From assembly GCF_914767665.1 (NCBI RefSeq), contig NC_059504.1, forward strand, positions 18,416,501-18,480,500: a stretch of DNA of 64,000 nt, in the 5' to 3' direction. The notes under the pieces are model-generated. The model was not told the origin of the DNA. It ran no database searches and worked only from the letters and a program-made list of their open reading frames with translations. This DNA is from Harmonia axyridis (taxonomy: Eukaryota; Arthropoda; Insecta; Coleoptera; Coccinellidae). The position numbers were made by a program, and so were the translations under genes. Shown piece after piece: positions 24,401-39,400 of the stretch. How positions within the stretch are numbered: the stretch's first letter is position 1; each line of letters starts with the position of its first letter.

Positions 24401-27400
24401 AGAGATTTATGCCTTGTCTTCATTCGCGACGTCTGAAAACACGTATGGCTAGGTAAAACGAGTAGTATTTCGAGAGGAGAGTCTCCGACGAAAAGGTAGA
24501 AGTGACAACAGGGTTGAAGGGTTTTTTACCTGATATTCAAGGGCGTAGATTTTTTTTTTTTGGGGGGGTTAATCGAAAAAAAATTTTTGACGACAACGTT
24601 TACTCATATCTGTAATGTGAGAAGGAAAGGTTTGATTACGAAGTTTGAAGCAAAAATCACTCGGAATATTAGCATTTTTTTGGAATCCGATTCGATTGTT
24701 ATACCCTCATACAGGGCGTTCCTAAATTGGAGATACAAATAAAATGAGAGATTTCTTGAATAATTTTAATAATGAAATGTCCTATATGTATATGGGCCTG
24801 CAAACGCTTTATTTTCGAGATACAAGGCGTTTCATGTAGTCCTACTTATAACAGTTTATCGATTATTTATTAATCTTCTCTACAGATTGGGCAAATAAGT
24901 ACCAAAACTTAATTTTAATTTTATTCATCACAGCTTACTGGATCTTACAATAATTTGAATTTTCCTGTGGATTACCGAAAAATTGTTTGACAAGAAGCGA
25001 CAAGAAACCAAAAAGTGTCGTACTGGACCACAGTTTCTTTTTACAATTTTCTACAACTACCAGTGGTTCACCAAAAAAAAGTTCTGGTGGAAAGGTGCGA
25101 ACACTCTTCCAGAAAAATATCACCCTGTAGATTTGAATTCAAAATTAGCATATCACATGATGAAAACTTTAATCTGGAATTTCTTTTCCGAATTTAAATT
25201 AAATAATTGGACTATAACATATCAAAAATTTATCCAATTTAACAGAAGGCCACTTTCCCTACTAGAGTGTGCGGTATCCTTTATTTTTTATTGTGCGCTA
25301 AGTTTATGAGAAAAAGAGTTACCTCCTTCTACTCTATTTAATTTATTTATAATCCTCGCTTTAGTCAAACCGACAACAAGTAGAGGGGATGACCATCACC
25401 CTCGACAGCATTAAATCATTGAACAAATGTCAGCAAGGGCGTAGAAATGGGAGGCACTGGGGGTAATTACCCCCAAGATTTCCAAAATAAAAAATTTCAG
25501 AATTCTATTCAAGACGAAAAACGAAAATTTTACGATAATATCAACCGATAATCTTCTAACTTTTCTTTAAAATCGACATGGCAGTTTAATATCGCTGTCA
25601 AGATGATTACTTTCATTGCACTACGAACATTCGTCATGGGTATACACTTACCCAGAGTTTTCGATATATTATTTTCGTCACAAAATTTTAATATTGCAAT
25701 TATCAAAGAACTGAACTGAGTTATTCGCATCGAAAAATCGTTTGTACTTTGTTTTACAATTTAATGTGTTTCATCAAAATTGCTATTTATTTGTAAAGAC
25801 GTCAATTCTGAATTGACTATAAAGGGTTTTCCTAAATTGGACGTACAAACGAAAATGACAGATTCTTCGAATCATTTTAAGAAATAAAGTCCTATAAGAT
25901 GGGTCCGCAAAAGATTTGTTTTCGAGATACATAGTATCATAGATTTTATGCAGAATACGTTGTAATGTCGTTTGTGGAATGCCTGATTCCCAAAATCTCT
26001 TATTTTTTCACTCGTTTCACTATTGCCGTCCGAGAAGGTGCTTCACGACAATCAATGAATGTTTCAGATCTGTGAACTGTGACTGCAAAATTTTCATCAA
26101 TTTGTTACAAAAGTACCATTTAATTAAAAAAAACTGAATGAGTATCCAAACCTTGAAAATCACAACTTCAAACTTTCAGCTGCGGACTAAATGTGCGAAA
26201 AAATTTCTGCAAAAAATGCAACAAGTCACATAAAAATAGAAAGACAAAGTGTCACTAATGTTTATATTTTCATTTCCCCATATTATGTTACATCTCTCGT
26301 TATGATATATTCAATATATTTTTTTACTCGATAATTTTAATTGAAAAGTTGAATTATGAAAACTATCCCCATACTGGGCTGATTAATGCAATGTCACTTC
26401 AAAAGTAGAAAAAAAAACATTTTTGTAGCGAATTTTAAAAATTTCAATGCGATGTTGTATCATCCCTCCTTTACTAATGGTATAGTATTTTCTTGTCGAA
26501 TGTCAAAATATGACATCTTCAAAAATGATAGCTGTCCAGATAGCGGACTATTCAAAATGAAACATCTTATTGAAAAACCTTGTATATTAGTAGTAGATGA
26601 ATTTATTGCAAAGTATTCCCAATAAAGAGAGTGGACTATTGAGAAAGCTTTGAATAGGGAGGAGTTTGCTGAAATTGTCGCCAACCTTCAGTAATGAAGA
26701 AAGCACCTAAACAAGAAGAAGATTCCCACAAAAAAAATTGACATGAATGAAGGAAATATTAGATATTAAGAGACTCCTTCAATACTCAAGGTAGACTAAT
26801 TTAACCTTATTGAAACAACATTAGTGGACTGAATGATATGGATATATCACAAATGTCAATTAGGTATATAATAACACAATTAACATTTAATACTCTCCAA
26901 AGTGAGAATTGTGAGTAGTTCCCAAAAGCCAAGGGCGTAGATCTTTTTTTCTTGGGGGGGTAATCGAAAAAAAAATTTTTTGACGACATTGTTTACTCAT
27001 ATCTATAATATGAAAAAAAAAGTTTGATAATGAAGTTTGAACCAAATTACTCGAAATATTTTTTTTATTACCAATTCGATTGTTCTTATCTTATACTGGG
27101 TGTTCCTGAATTGGAATTACGAAGGAAAATGAATGAGAAATCTGTCATTTTCATTTGTACCTCCAATTTAGGAACACCCTGTAGATAGTCAATTCAAAAC
27201 TGATATCTCCACAAATAAATTGCAATTTGAATGAAACACAATATACTGTTCAACACAGACCAGACAATTTTTCTATGCGAATTATTCATTTCAGTTCTTT
27301 GATAACTACATATTGAAATTTTGTGACGAGATTGATCCAAAAAACCAAAAACAACGGGTAAGTATATACCGATAACGAATGCAAAAAATCACAGATGCCA

Positions 27401-30400
27401 AATAAGGGGCGGTACCGAGAAAGCGGATAGATAAAGGAAAATAATAAACTTCGGGCAAAGACGTGCTCGTAGTGCATCACAGAAATTTTCGTTCTTCGTC
27501 TTTGCGAGATTTCTAAAATTTTATATTTTGAAAATATTGGGGGGGGGGGGGGGGGGTTGTAATTATCCTCAGAACCCCCCGCATTTCTACGCCTTTGTCA
27601 TAAGCTTTTCAGCAGTTCGATACTGCAACTTTTTCGTTCTTTAAGATGGTCTCTGAATATTGTATGTTAAAGTGATTTTTTGTTTGTTTAGTTCATAGGT
27701 AAATTACATGTATACTTAAGGTTCTATTTGTAACAGTGAACACTGCCTCTGGGACTTTGTCCTGTTTGTGTTCCAGTGAAAATAAATAAATAAATTTCAC
27801 AGGGTGCCATTCCAGCCACCATTGCTATCATGGACGGCGTCATAAGGGCCGGTCTAGACTACGAACAAATGGTGTACATCGGAAACGTGGAAAAAAGCAA
27901 ACCGATAAAGACTTCAAGGCGTGATTTTCCATACGTCATCGGTAAAAACATGAATGGTGGAACGACAGTCAGTGGAACTCTAATAGTAGCGAATGCTTTA
28001 GGCATTCCTGTATTCGCTACAGGAGGTAAGTGCAATACTCTAAAATAAAATCATATTGAATTTCCCTGAGAAACTGTATACAGGGTGGGCAAATAAGCGA
28101 GGTAAGCGGCTATATCTCAGGATCCACTCATCGTAGAGACTTGCGGTATAAACTTTTATCACTAGTGTTCGAGAAAACACACTGGAAATTGTTTTGAAGT
28201 TCATACCTCTACCGCTAAGGGGTGTAATAGCTATCGTCGAGTAGAAAAATGAATTTTACTCGAAAATGTTTCATATTATGAAGTTGAAGAAAAAATATCA
28301 TCACTGTTATCCTTGTGAAATTCTCTATCTTTTTGAGTTGTCACTTTCGATTTTACGACATCAAATAAGGTTAGGTGAAAGGGAGAAATCTGACTAATTG
28401 AAGTGCCTGTAACTTCAGTTTGGCCCAACATTTTTGAGCAAATTAGATCTCGTCTGAAAGATAATATCTTGTTGATTGAGGACAAAATATACTCATGATA
28501 AATTTGTTTTTGCTGCTTTCGATAGGGGGCGCTTAGTCATAAGTTCATTGTTTTGTTCATTTTACTTCGAAATTTCCAATGTAATGATAGGATTTTCTTA
28601 ACAGAAACAGAAATTTCATCGAATTTTCTTGAAAAAACCTGCAGGTCGCACTGCGATAGTTTCAGACGCTCTGAAGTTATGGCCGAAAGAAGATATTCTT
28701 CAACTGATGCACGGCGAAAAACCAAATTGTGTCTTTAAGTTCTGACAGAAACAGAAATCCCATCAAATTTGTATGAAATTGAAACATTGAATCACCGAAT
28801 TTATCGATCAGCTGATCAAAGGGCTCGATCTGTCGTCGGCACATTGATTATTATTTATACAGGGGAAACACCGCGATGGTCTATTAGACGTTTATGGAAA
28901 ACTAATCATAATTTTGTACTGAAAATTTGCATGTCGGGGTTTGAGACAACGATCTTTTTTCTCGCTAAAATATTTTCAGATCTCTACAACTTCCTGTTAT
29001 ACCGGCAAAAAAAACTAATTTTTTATTTCAAATGACACATCCAGTGTATCCTTAGATCATTAAATAGCTTTTTCGATGACAATTTGAGCAATATGCCTTA
29101 CTTTAGTAAAATCTCAACGGTTCATCAGTTTATGGGATTCTAATGAAAAAAATGGTGGTGATCAGCAATCACATTTCATGTAATATTTCAGCAGAAAAAG
29201 TTTTTTTCGAAGAAACCTTTATTATTTTCGATTCTGCAAATACGTAGTATTATAAACCTGTTCGCGGTTTGGACGAAAAATGTACAGGTTGTTTATAAGA
29301 TCATAAACTTGGACAACTCAAATTCATTAAAACTCGAAGAAGAACTGTAAATGAGGAAAATCCGTGTAGTCAGTGACTTCCGGAAAACACAGAGAGAATC
29401 TAAAATTAGATGTTTGAATCAATAGGAGAAACCCATAAACCAATACAATTTTCAATTACGACTAATTCATTACAATTCTTGAAAAGTTATCTGAATATTG
29501 AATTTTTTTTTCTTTCTGTGCTTTCCGGAAGTCACAGACTACTCCGCACATTTATAAATTGCAATTTTTCCTGATTTAAAGTTTTGATTTTGATGAATAT
29601 GAGTTGTCCAAGTTCATGATCTTCTGATAAAGACACTGTACATTTTTCGTCCGAAACGCGAACAGATTTATTATTCATATCTTTCAAGATGTTGGAGAGT
29701 GCGGATGTATGTAAGAAGTGCTCTGATAATTTTGTGGTTAATACCAAATTAGTAAAGTGTTCATTATGTGCAATGAAACTACATGTAGTGTGTGCATCTC
29801 TAAAGGATGCATGGTTGAGAATTTTCTCGGAAAATAAAAATGTAAAATGGTTTTGCGATTCATGTTGTGAAAAACTGAAAACATTGGATAAATCGTCTGT
29901 AATTCCACATGATGATAATGAAATACTTAAAAAGGAGATAATATGTTTAAACCGTGAAAAAGAATTAATGCAAAAGTCCATAAATGATTTGGATTATACA
30001 ATTAATTTGCAGAAGTTGATAATAAATAAAGATGAAATACCGACACAACAAAAACAGATTTGTTTTCCGACTGCAACAACCTATAATACGGAAAAACAAC
30101 CTATCAGTTATACATCTGGGTCCAAGAACGTATCTAATCTGCAATTAATTAGCGAAGCATCTGTGTTAAACTCGAACATAGGTAACGAAGGTGGCTATGT
30201 GAGGAATACCAGAAGTTCTAAAAATGTGGGAGCAACTATGAATAAAACTAATAAGGGTCAAGATAGTTCAAATGTCAAAACTGTAATCAATGAGGTTGAC
30301 CATAGCCATGCTGAACAGCCATATTCTGACAAAAAGACAAATGAATGGAAAGTAGTACCTGGGAAACGTAAAGGCAAAACAGCAACAGTGTGTACTGGAA

Positions 30401-33400
30401 TCAATGCCCCTGAACAAGATAACATTAAGGGTGCACCAAAAAAGCGGTGGATATATCTTGGAAGAATTGCAGGTGATATTTCAGAGGAAGCAGTTAAAAA
30501 GTATTTGAGTAATTTGAAGACATCAGAGAATATTATCGTTAAGAAATTGAACACTGTAGGATCCAATTCTGCGTTCAGTATAGGCGCTCCTAATGACGAT
30601 ACTTATAAATTGTTGAATAATAAAGATTTTTGGCCTAGTGGTGCAATTATAAGAGCTTTTAATTTTCAGAATTTTTTTCAGAAGGGGGGGAGAAGGGACA
30701 GCGTAGTCTAAGGCTGAGGCTTCTTCATATAAATGTCCAATGTCTTCGTAATAAGATCGAACAAATAGAGGCTTTATGTTTAGATCACGATATTGTTTTG
30801 TTCAGTGAACATTGGATGTGTATGAGGGAGCTGGAGCAAGTAAAGTTGCATGATTTTACAGTTCTTTCTTCCTATTCCCGTGGGCATCGTGGTCATGGTG
30901 GTGTGGCGGCCGCTGTTAGAAATTTTCATGTTGATAAATTTATACCCAGAAATGATATAAACTTAAAATCAGTGGAAGTGGAAAGTGAGGTTTGTGCAAT
31001 CCAGTCCACTCAATTAAAGACCTTGATTATAGCTGTTTATCGATCTCCATTGGGTAACCAATGTTTTTCTGGATGTAATTGCAAGTATTTTAGAACTAAT
31101 AAATTGTTGTGACTTTCGTGTTTTCGTCCTGGGGGATTTTAACATTAATTTTCTCAGAGATAGCAATAATAAATCTGCGATCGTGGATCTTTTCTCTTCA
31201 TATGGTCTCCATGGTATTGTGTCGTCTGCTACTAGAGGAAGTGCATGTTTGGATAACATTTTCACAAATGTTGATGATTGTAGGGGTTGCGTGATTGATC
31301 TGGGTTTCTCTGATCACTTGGGCATAGAGACTGAATTTGTTTGTGATGTAGGAACACGAGGAGTTGGTGAAGTGACTGTGTGTAGACCACTTACTAGGGT
31401 GGGAATGGATACTCTCAAATATCTGGTTAGGGATATTTGTTGGGATTTTATATGGGATACTAATATTGGTACAGAGAGCAAGTTTGATATGTTTGTGACA
31501 TTTATAAAGAATTGTGTGGATTTATCATTTCCCCAAAAAACATATAAGCATTCTGTTAACTCCTTGCCTATTTCTTGGTTCAGTAATGATCTGAAAAATA
31601 TGCGCGAGAGATTAATTTTTTATAGAGATCTTGTTGAAGTTTATAATACACCCAATGCGAAGAAAATAGTAAGTGACTATCAAAAATTATATCGACGTGA
31701 AATTAAGATTGCAAAAAAGCAATATAATGACAACTACATCCGGAAACACAATTATAATCCAAGATCTGTATGGAATATTATCAAAAGTAGTACCAATCTG
31801 TTGAAGAAAAAAATAACAAGTAAAAATAATATCACTGCTAATAGATTCAACCAATTTTTCGTTGATTCACCCAAAGAGATCATCATGAATATACCACAAT
31901 CTAGAAGGACATCGGCGGAATTTATGAATAACTACTGTAGTTCGATAGGGTCCAGATTACATGATATTCGATTTAAGTTCTCTCTTGTATCTGAGGCTTC
32001 GGTTAGAGATATCATTATGAAACTAAATAATAAGAGTAGTCGAGACTATTATGGATTCAATATCAAAATACTCAAGAGTCTAGTAAATGAATTAATTGGT
32101 CCACTCACCAAATTGATGAATTTATGCTTAAAAGATAACATCTTCCCGAAAATACTTAAGGTAGCAAGAGTTGTTCCTGTTCATAAAAAAGGTTCAGTGC
32201 AGTTGGTCAACAACTATAGACCAATATCGATTATACCATTGTTCTCAAAGGTCTTGGAAAGGGTTATGCAGCTACAGTTAACCTCCTATTTTGAGAGCAA
32301 CTGCCTCTTTAATAGCTCCCAATTCGGATTCAGAAGCGGCCTCTCTACAACAGCTGCCATCACAGAGCTTATGAAAATTATTAATGAAGGATATAGTAAT
32401 GGTTTATACTTTTCTGTGACTTGAGCAAGGCTTTTGATTGCGTGTCTAGAGAACATCTTCTTTATAAATTAAAGAGGTATCAGTTCGATCAGGGTGCAAT
32501 TGAACTTTTGGGCTCCTATTTGTCTGATAGGGTGCAGTGTGTTGATGTCGGGGGAGATCTGTCTGACTTGTCAAGTGTTGATTGCGGTGTGCCACAGGGA
32601 TCGGTTCTCGGACCGCTCCTCTTCCTCATCTATGTCAACGATCTTGTGAGCTGTGACCCTGATGCGGACTTTGTTCTTTTTGCTGATGACACAACTGTGC
32701 TCAAAAAGGCTCAGTCTAGGGAGCTTATAGTTCACATTTTGGGAGAGTTGTCCTCTGTTGTTTCAGAATGGTTCAATAGCAACCAGCTCAGCTTGAATGA
32801 AACGAAGACAGAGTATATGTATTTTTCAATGAGAGATCTAGGAGGGATGAATTCACTTGAACCAATCAAATTTTTAGGTGTACATATGGAGGGTAATTTG
32901 TCTTGGAATGCTCACATCGATAAAGTCTGTAGTTCAATTACGTCAGGTGTTTTTGCATTGCGGTCATTAACTGATGTTGTGTCGGATTCTGTGTTATTGT
33001 CTGTGTATCGTGGATTCATAGAATCTAGGATAACATATGGTATTTTGTGCTGGGGTCATGATGCTGGTGTTAAACGACTCTTTGGATTGCAAAGAAAGGC
33101 TATCAGAGTTTTGGGCAGACTTAATTACAGAGATGAATGCAAACATGTCTTTCAGGATAAAAAAATACTTACTGTCCCGTGTCTGTTCATTTTTCAGTGT
33201 TTGTTGTTTGTAAAGTCGCATGAGGAGGAATATAGAACACACCAGGATATTCATGAATATAACACACGAAAAAGAGATCTAATTTATCCTGATTTCCACA
33301 GAATCAATAAGGTAAAGTGCGGTGTAACTTACTATGGGCCTAAGCTCTTCAACAGCCTGCCACCCACTGTGAGGGCGATGCCTACTAAACAATTCAAACA

Positions 33401-36400
33401 TTGTTTGAAAAAATACTTGTTGAATAAATGTTTTTTCTCATTGAATGAATACTATTCGAATAATTTTCAGGATTTTTCATAAGTATATATGTATAAATAT
33501 ATTTTCTTTTTGTATTTGACGTATGTAAACATTGTAAAATGTAATAGCATGAATAAATATTATTATTATTATTATTATTATACTACGCATCTGCAGAATC
33601 GAAAATGATAAAGTTTTTTCGAAGAAAACTTTTTCTGCAGAAGTATTAACAAAAATGTGAGTCCTCGTCGCCACCATTTTTTTCATAAGAGTCCCATAAA
33701 CTCACGACCTATTGATTTTTTACCCAAGGTATGGCATATAGCCAATTGAAATTGTCATCAAAAAAGCTACCTAATGATGCAATTATAAACCAGGTGTGCC
33801 ATTTGAAATAAGCAAGAAGTAGTGTGTTTCCGGTATAACCGGAAGTTGTAGAGATCTGATAATATTTTAGAGATAAAGATCATTGTCTAAAATCTCAAAA
33901 TGAAAATTTTCAGCACAAAATTGTGATCAGTTTTACATAAACTCCGAATAAGCCATCACGGTGAATGCGTCCTTTGGTGAAAATCAATCGTCTCAAGAAG
34001 AGTCTGTAAATTCAAAGGACATTGGAAACTAATAATAATATTTTTGTTTTGTTTCTAATTCTTTATGCTATTATTTTGGAGTTATAGCTTACATTTACCT
34101 ATATATTAGCTTCTGCTGTAATCGACTTTGCTGTATCTATGTCATCTAAAATTCGTAAATACTCAATATGTATTTTAGGTACCTACTCTAGCTGAACGCT
34201 TTTTAAAATATGGTACTAATGAATAAGATTTCGTACGATGATCTAATTAATGAATTTGCGAATATAAAGTCTCGCAAAGAAGTATTGTAATGTTTTTATA
34301 ATTCAACTCTCTTAAACAGTGAAAATAAAAAATAAGGGGTATTCATACCTTCGACGATTTTCTTCTGCTGTGTATAATCACCACCACAATTCATCACATT
34401 ACTGACAGAGGGTGTTTTTATATCAGGTACGTCTGGATGTTCAGGATAAGTAGATATTATTTTCGAATACATACAGATATCGCATACGAAAACTAATTTC
34501 GACTGAAATCCAGTTTTTATTTCCTCCACCAAACGCATCTTAGATAAATTGCATTCAGAATTATTGGAGTGATTGGAGAGTTCTTTCAGAGAATCTAGGA
34601 ATTGCTGGATATAAACAACTCGGGATCCATCCAAAGATAATTCACTGCAAAAAAGGATTCAATTCAATACACACATTATAAGGAGAAGATATATGAAAAT
34701 TTGAAAGAAATATCAGCCAAAACTAAATAAGAATATTCCAAAATGTATGACATAGTCAAATAAATGAAATTGTTAATATTTATTTCTATTATGATTGAAT
34801 ATATGACTTATACACTGTGTCCGTAATGTATGGAACAAATTCATTTTCAGCTAAACAGACCATTTTAAGAAATAATCCTGAAACATGTCGATTTTTGCTT
34901 TTAATTCACCGTATTTTAAAATAATAATCTAATATACAAGGTGAATTACTTTCGAGTAATGACGTCACCGTCATTTTTTCAAATGGAACACCCCCATTTT
35001 GTCTCAATTTTCCGATTACTCTAGCTGAGCTGATTCCAAAAATGTATCACATGTTGATTACAATTGGTACAGGGTGGACAAAAATACAATAGTTTTGTGT
35101 GTGCTCATAAAGTAACGCGTAACATTCTTTATTAGTTAAATTGACAATATCATCAAAAATACTTATTGTCCAGCGGCAATTAGTTTGAATGTAACACCCT
35201 GTAGTTTGTTACATTTCTAGATTAATAAAAATGTATGAAAATTTCATATTTTGTCTGCTAGACCACAAGTACCAAACATGTTTGGAAACAGCTCATTATT
35301 ATTAATCTAGAAATGTAACAAACTACAGGGTGTTACATTCAAACTAATTGCCGCTGGACAATAAGTATTTTTGATGATATTGTTAATTTAACTAAAAAAG
35401 AATGTTAGCACACACAAAACTACTGTATTTTTGTCAACCCTGTGCCAATTGGAATCAACATGTGATACATTTATGGAATCAGCTCAGCTAGAGTAATCGG
35501 AAAATTGAGACAAAATGGGGGTGTTCCATTTAAAAAAAATGACGGTGACGTCATTACCCGAAAGTAATTCACCCTGTATATTAGATTATTATTTCAAAAT
35601 ACGGTGAATTAAAAGCAAAAATCGACGTGTTTCAGGATTATTTCTTAAAATGGTCTGTTTAGCCAAGAATGAATTTGTTCCATACTTTACGGACACAGTG
35701 TATGAATTCACATGTATGACATTTATAATATTTGAAAACTAAAACTTACCGTGGTTCTTGTGTGTGTGGTGTAGCAGCATTTTCCGATGATGTGGCTTCA
35801 GAGCTGAAATAGCGAAAGTAGGTAATGTAATATGTAATGAATATATTTGTTCTGTGATTCATTTTCAGATATTAATCCGAAAAAAAATATATCGATATTT
35901 GATATCCTTTTTTGGGGCACCTGTATATATCATTCAGAAATTCTCATATCGAACCCAACGCAAAAAAATGTCAAAATCGGTACATAAGTAAACAAATTGA
36001 TCCGAAAAAATGTTCGAAATATGAAGAAAGGAAATGCTTGATTGATGCTATAAAAACTAAATGAATCCCTGTGACCCACATGGTGGATCACAGTCGGTGG
36101 TAGGTTAGACGTTTCAGGTTAACGGATCGTACGACTTTATTGAATATCTCATATTTCGAGTAAGGACAACTGACAACTGCTAACAAATCTAGAATATTTT
36201 GAGCCGAGCGTTGTCATTTTTATATCATTTGTTGTGAAATTTTTGTTTCACTTCTGTGAAGTTTGTTTCTTCAATTACTCACTAAAGGAATCATTCTGAA
36301 ATTATACGAAGTTCCTTTCATTGGTTCGTTTAATTCTGATACCTCTTAATAAACTTTCTGTTTATTCATCAACCATCAATTCCACAAATATTTTATATGT

Positions 36401-39400
36401 ACAATTGGATGGTTTTATGAATCGAATCTTTTTTGAATGAAATGCGTGAATGATGAGTTAGTTGGTAGACGAGTATTTGATAACATGTAAATGATACACA
36501 AGATATTTCTTCTAAGCCACACCACAAATTTCAGCTTTCTAGGATAGGATGAAAGGTGCCACAGTAATTAAAATTTTAGTAGTTACTTTATTTTTCCTAA
36601 TAAATAGGGAAATTAATCAATAATCGGAAAACCGCTGAAAATGGGTACAAGAAAGTCAACACCAACAAAATAAAAAAGCTGAAGCGAATCTTAAAATGCA
36701 ATAATAGACAGAGGGTCTCATCTGAAATATCAAAGAACAAGAGGCAACACCGCAAGGATGAAAATTTTTAGTTCGATAAAGCAGTTTGTTCGTTCCAAAA
36801 ATATGAGATTTTTCAATTACATCCTACGATCCATTCTCCAAAAACGTCTAACCTACACTATGGACTCTGACCCACTCTATTATATATTAGTTGTCATATT
36901 TTACTATACTAAACTCACCTCAAGTCATTGGATGAAGAAGAATATGTAACATCAGCATTGTTGGTTGTTTCGTTCACTAATCCACCTGTATTTGTGGCGA
37001 TTGCATCTAAACCAGTTAAAATACTCTTGTTTAGATAAGGCAAACCCGCAAGCCGTGACCTGGATTTAAAAGTTTATGAAAAAATGGTACAAATATGGAA
37101 AAAGGAATAGTCAAAATATCACTTACTGATTATATTTCGCCAAATTTTTATTTTTCTTTCTTCTGGCAGAAAGCCGAAGCCTGGATTTATTTCTTTTTCT
37201 ACGGTCCATTTTACTATTTCACCAATTATTAAACTCAATGCAAAATTCGTTTTGCCAGCTCTAGTCCGAACACTTGAACGATTCTGCACAAGACAAATAG
37301 ATATGAAAGCTATAAGTAATACCCCTACCCCAAATAATTGAGAATACAATTCTAGGAATTTCAGTTCAAAAATGTGTTATTTTAATGTCGGGTATAGCTA
37401 ATATCCTTTATTTCTGCATAAAATCAGTGAATAAGTAGAACTAACTATAGGTACCATCAATACCAAGGAATTAAATCCTTACTGAATTTGAAAACTTTCA
37501 GGTACCTCTGTAATGTCGAACTGTCAAATTGCCCAGCAATATAATAATACGGAACACAAAAGACTAAGAGTGAATAACCCTCATTTACAACTGATGTTTA
37601 TATACTAACTGATAAAGAAACTGCAACACCTAAAAGCAGCAAATTTAAATTTTTTTTTGGTAAAACATAGATACTATAGAACGAACAAATGATTGAAATT
37701 TGGATAACAAAAGAAAAGGTATAAAATTTTTTTTAATAAATTCGTTAATGATATTGTTTGTCCACCACCATTATCTATACACTCCCCAACACGACTCGGT
37801 ATTGATGCAATAAGATGGCGGCCTATTTCTTCTTGAGGAATACAATCCCAAGCTACTTGTACTTCATGTCTCAGAACCGTGGGGGTTAGGGTAAATTTCC
37901 AAGCATTCTACCCATGATGTCCCAAAAATGCTTTATGGGCGAAAGATCGGGGGATCTGGGCGGCCATGGCAAAATATTCACAAAGTTCAAACTAACTCTG
38001 GCAACATGAGGTCGGGCATTATCTTGCTGAAATATTGGATTCTCGAGCCGGTTAAGGTAAGAGAAAACATATGGCTCCACTTTTTCTTGAAGGTAATGCA
38101 GCACTGTCATATTACCTCGAATAAAGATGAAAGGTGACCTACTTGCATATGCAATAACGCCCCATACCATAACGCCTAGTGTCCGGTGAACATAACGCTC
38201 AACATAAAACTGTAGTTCACGTCTTTCTCCCCGATGTCGTCTAACCCTTCTTCGCCCATCATGTTCACCCAAAGAAGACCTGATGCCATTTCACATTCCA
38301 ATGTTGACGTTCTCTGCACCACTGTAATCGTTGCCGGCGATGCTCAACCGCCAGAGGTAACACGAGATGGAGTCCTAGACGTCGATCTTGTACTTCATTC
38401 GTGCCCCTTCGACGTTTGATGCCTACTTTTCTTCGATTTTGGGCATTATCAAAGCACGCTCGACAACATCTCTTTAGAGTAGTTGGATTTCTGTTCGTTC
38501 GATTAACAATTTTTCGAAATGAGAATCCCGCCTCCCGTGGACCAATAATTCGACCTCTTTCAAATTCACTTAGCTGGCGATAAATTCCGCGTACACGTGC
38601 TCTATGTATTTTACAGCAACTGAAAATTGACTTTGGATCTTCTCGAACAGATGGTTGTTGTCAAATTTAAAAAACTTTCAAAAACGACTACAATATTTGA
38701 GTAACAAAAATTTTTAACATGAAAAAACCTTCACGATTTTTTTCTTCAAATTCAATCATTACATACTATATATGTTTCACAAAAAAAAATTAACATTTCA
38801 ACAGCTTCTTCTGGGTGTTGCAGGTTTTCGATCTATTTAAAAACATACTTATTAGAGATTTTTGTAGTCAGGATGAGAAAGATCGTATAAAATAGGATAC
38901 TGTTGAGCGGTAGCTAACAATTTTTCAGTGATGGCTTCCACCATACTCGAAACACGTGGTAAGCGTCCAAACAACACTATAAAACATTACCAAACCAACC
39001 TACTGTGCCAACTTCGAGAATATACTGCGCGCTGCGAACCGAAATTCATTCGCAGACATCTCTCAAAACGCATGCGTTGACTTCTTACCGGTATGCACTC
39101 CTTTATATCCCAGCGTTGATTTCCATCCAGTAAAAGTTTCTTTCTCGCTCACTCAGTCTCGCGTCAGTCTGCGCACACCTTAAAGTTGCAATAAAATTTA
39201 CACGGAATTACTTCTTTTTAACTTTCCTTATCCTCACGCACAAAACCGAATTTAAGAGGGGGTCTAAACTAACCAAATTTTGTATTATTTGAAAACAAGA
39301 TAATTACCGAATCGCTTTCCGTCAATAACAATCATTAACTCGTTCTCAAACTTACGAGATCTCCGGTCCGTAGGAATGAATTGACTACTGGATCCATGGG

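Larger units (their letters stand above)
29672..33583 (+). mobile_element. Non-LTR retrotransposon (Jockey/CR1 superfamily), nearly full length
   Basis: About 3.9 kb with two reading frames, ORF1 (29689-30711) and ORF2 (about 30700-33482), a short 3' untranslated part and an ATT/TAT microsatellite tail (33558-33583). It is inserted in the right arm of a fold-back element. The ORF2 frames are broken in two places, so this copy is dead, although ORF1 is intact. Confidence 0.92.
28873..33963. mobile_element. Fold-back element split by a LINE insertion
   Basis: The left arm (28873 to about 29430, starting GCGATGGTCTATTAGACG) is the inverted counterpart of 29430-29671 plus 33584-33963. The right arm is cut in two by the LINE at about 29672-33583. 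Without the LINE the element would be about 1.2 kb with arms of over 0.5 kb. A truncated copy lies at 8687-9420. No transposase of its own was seen. Confidence 0.75.
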
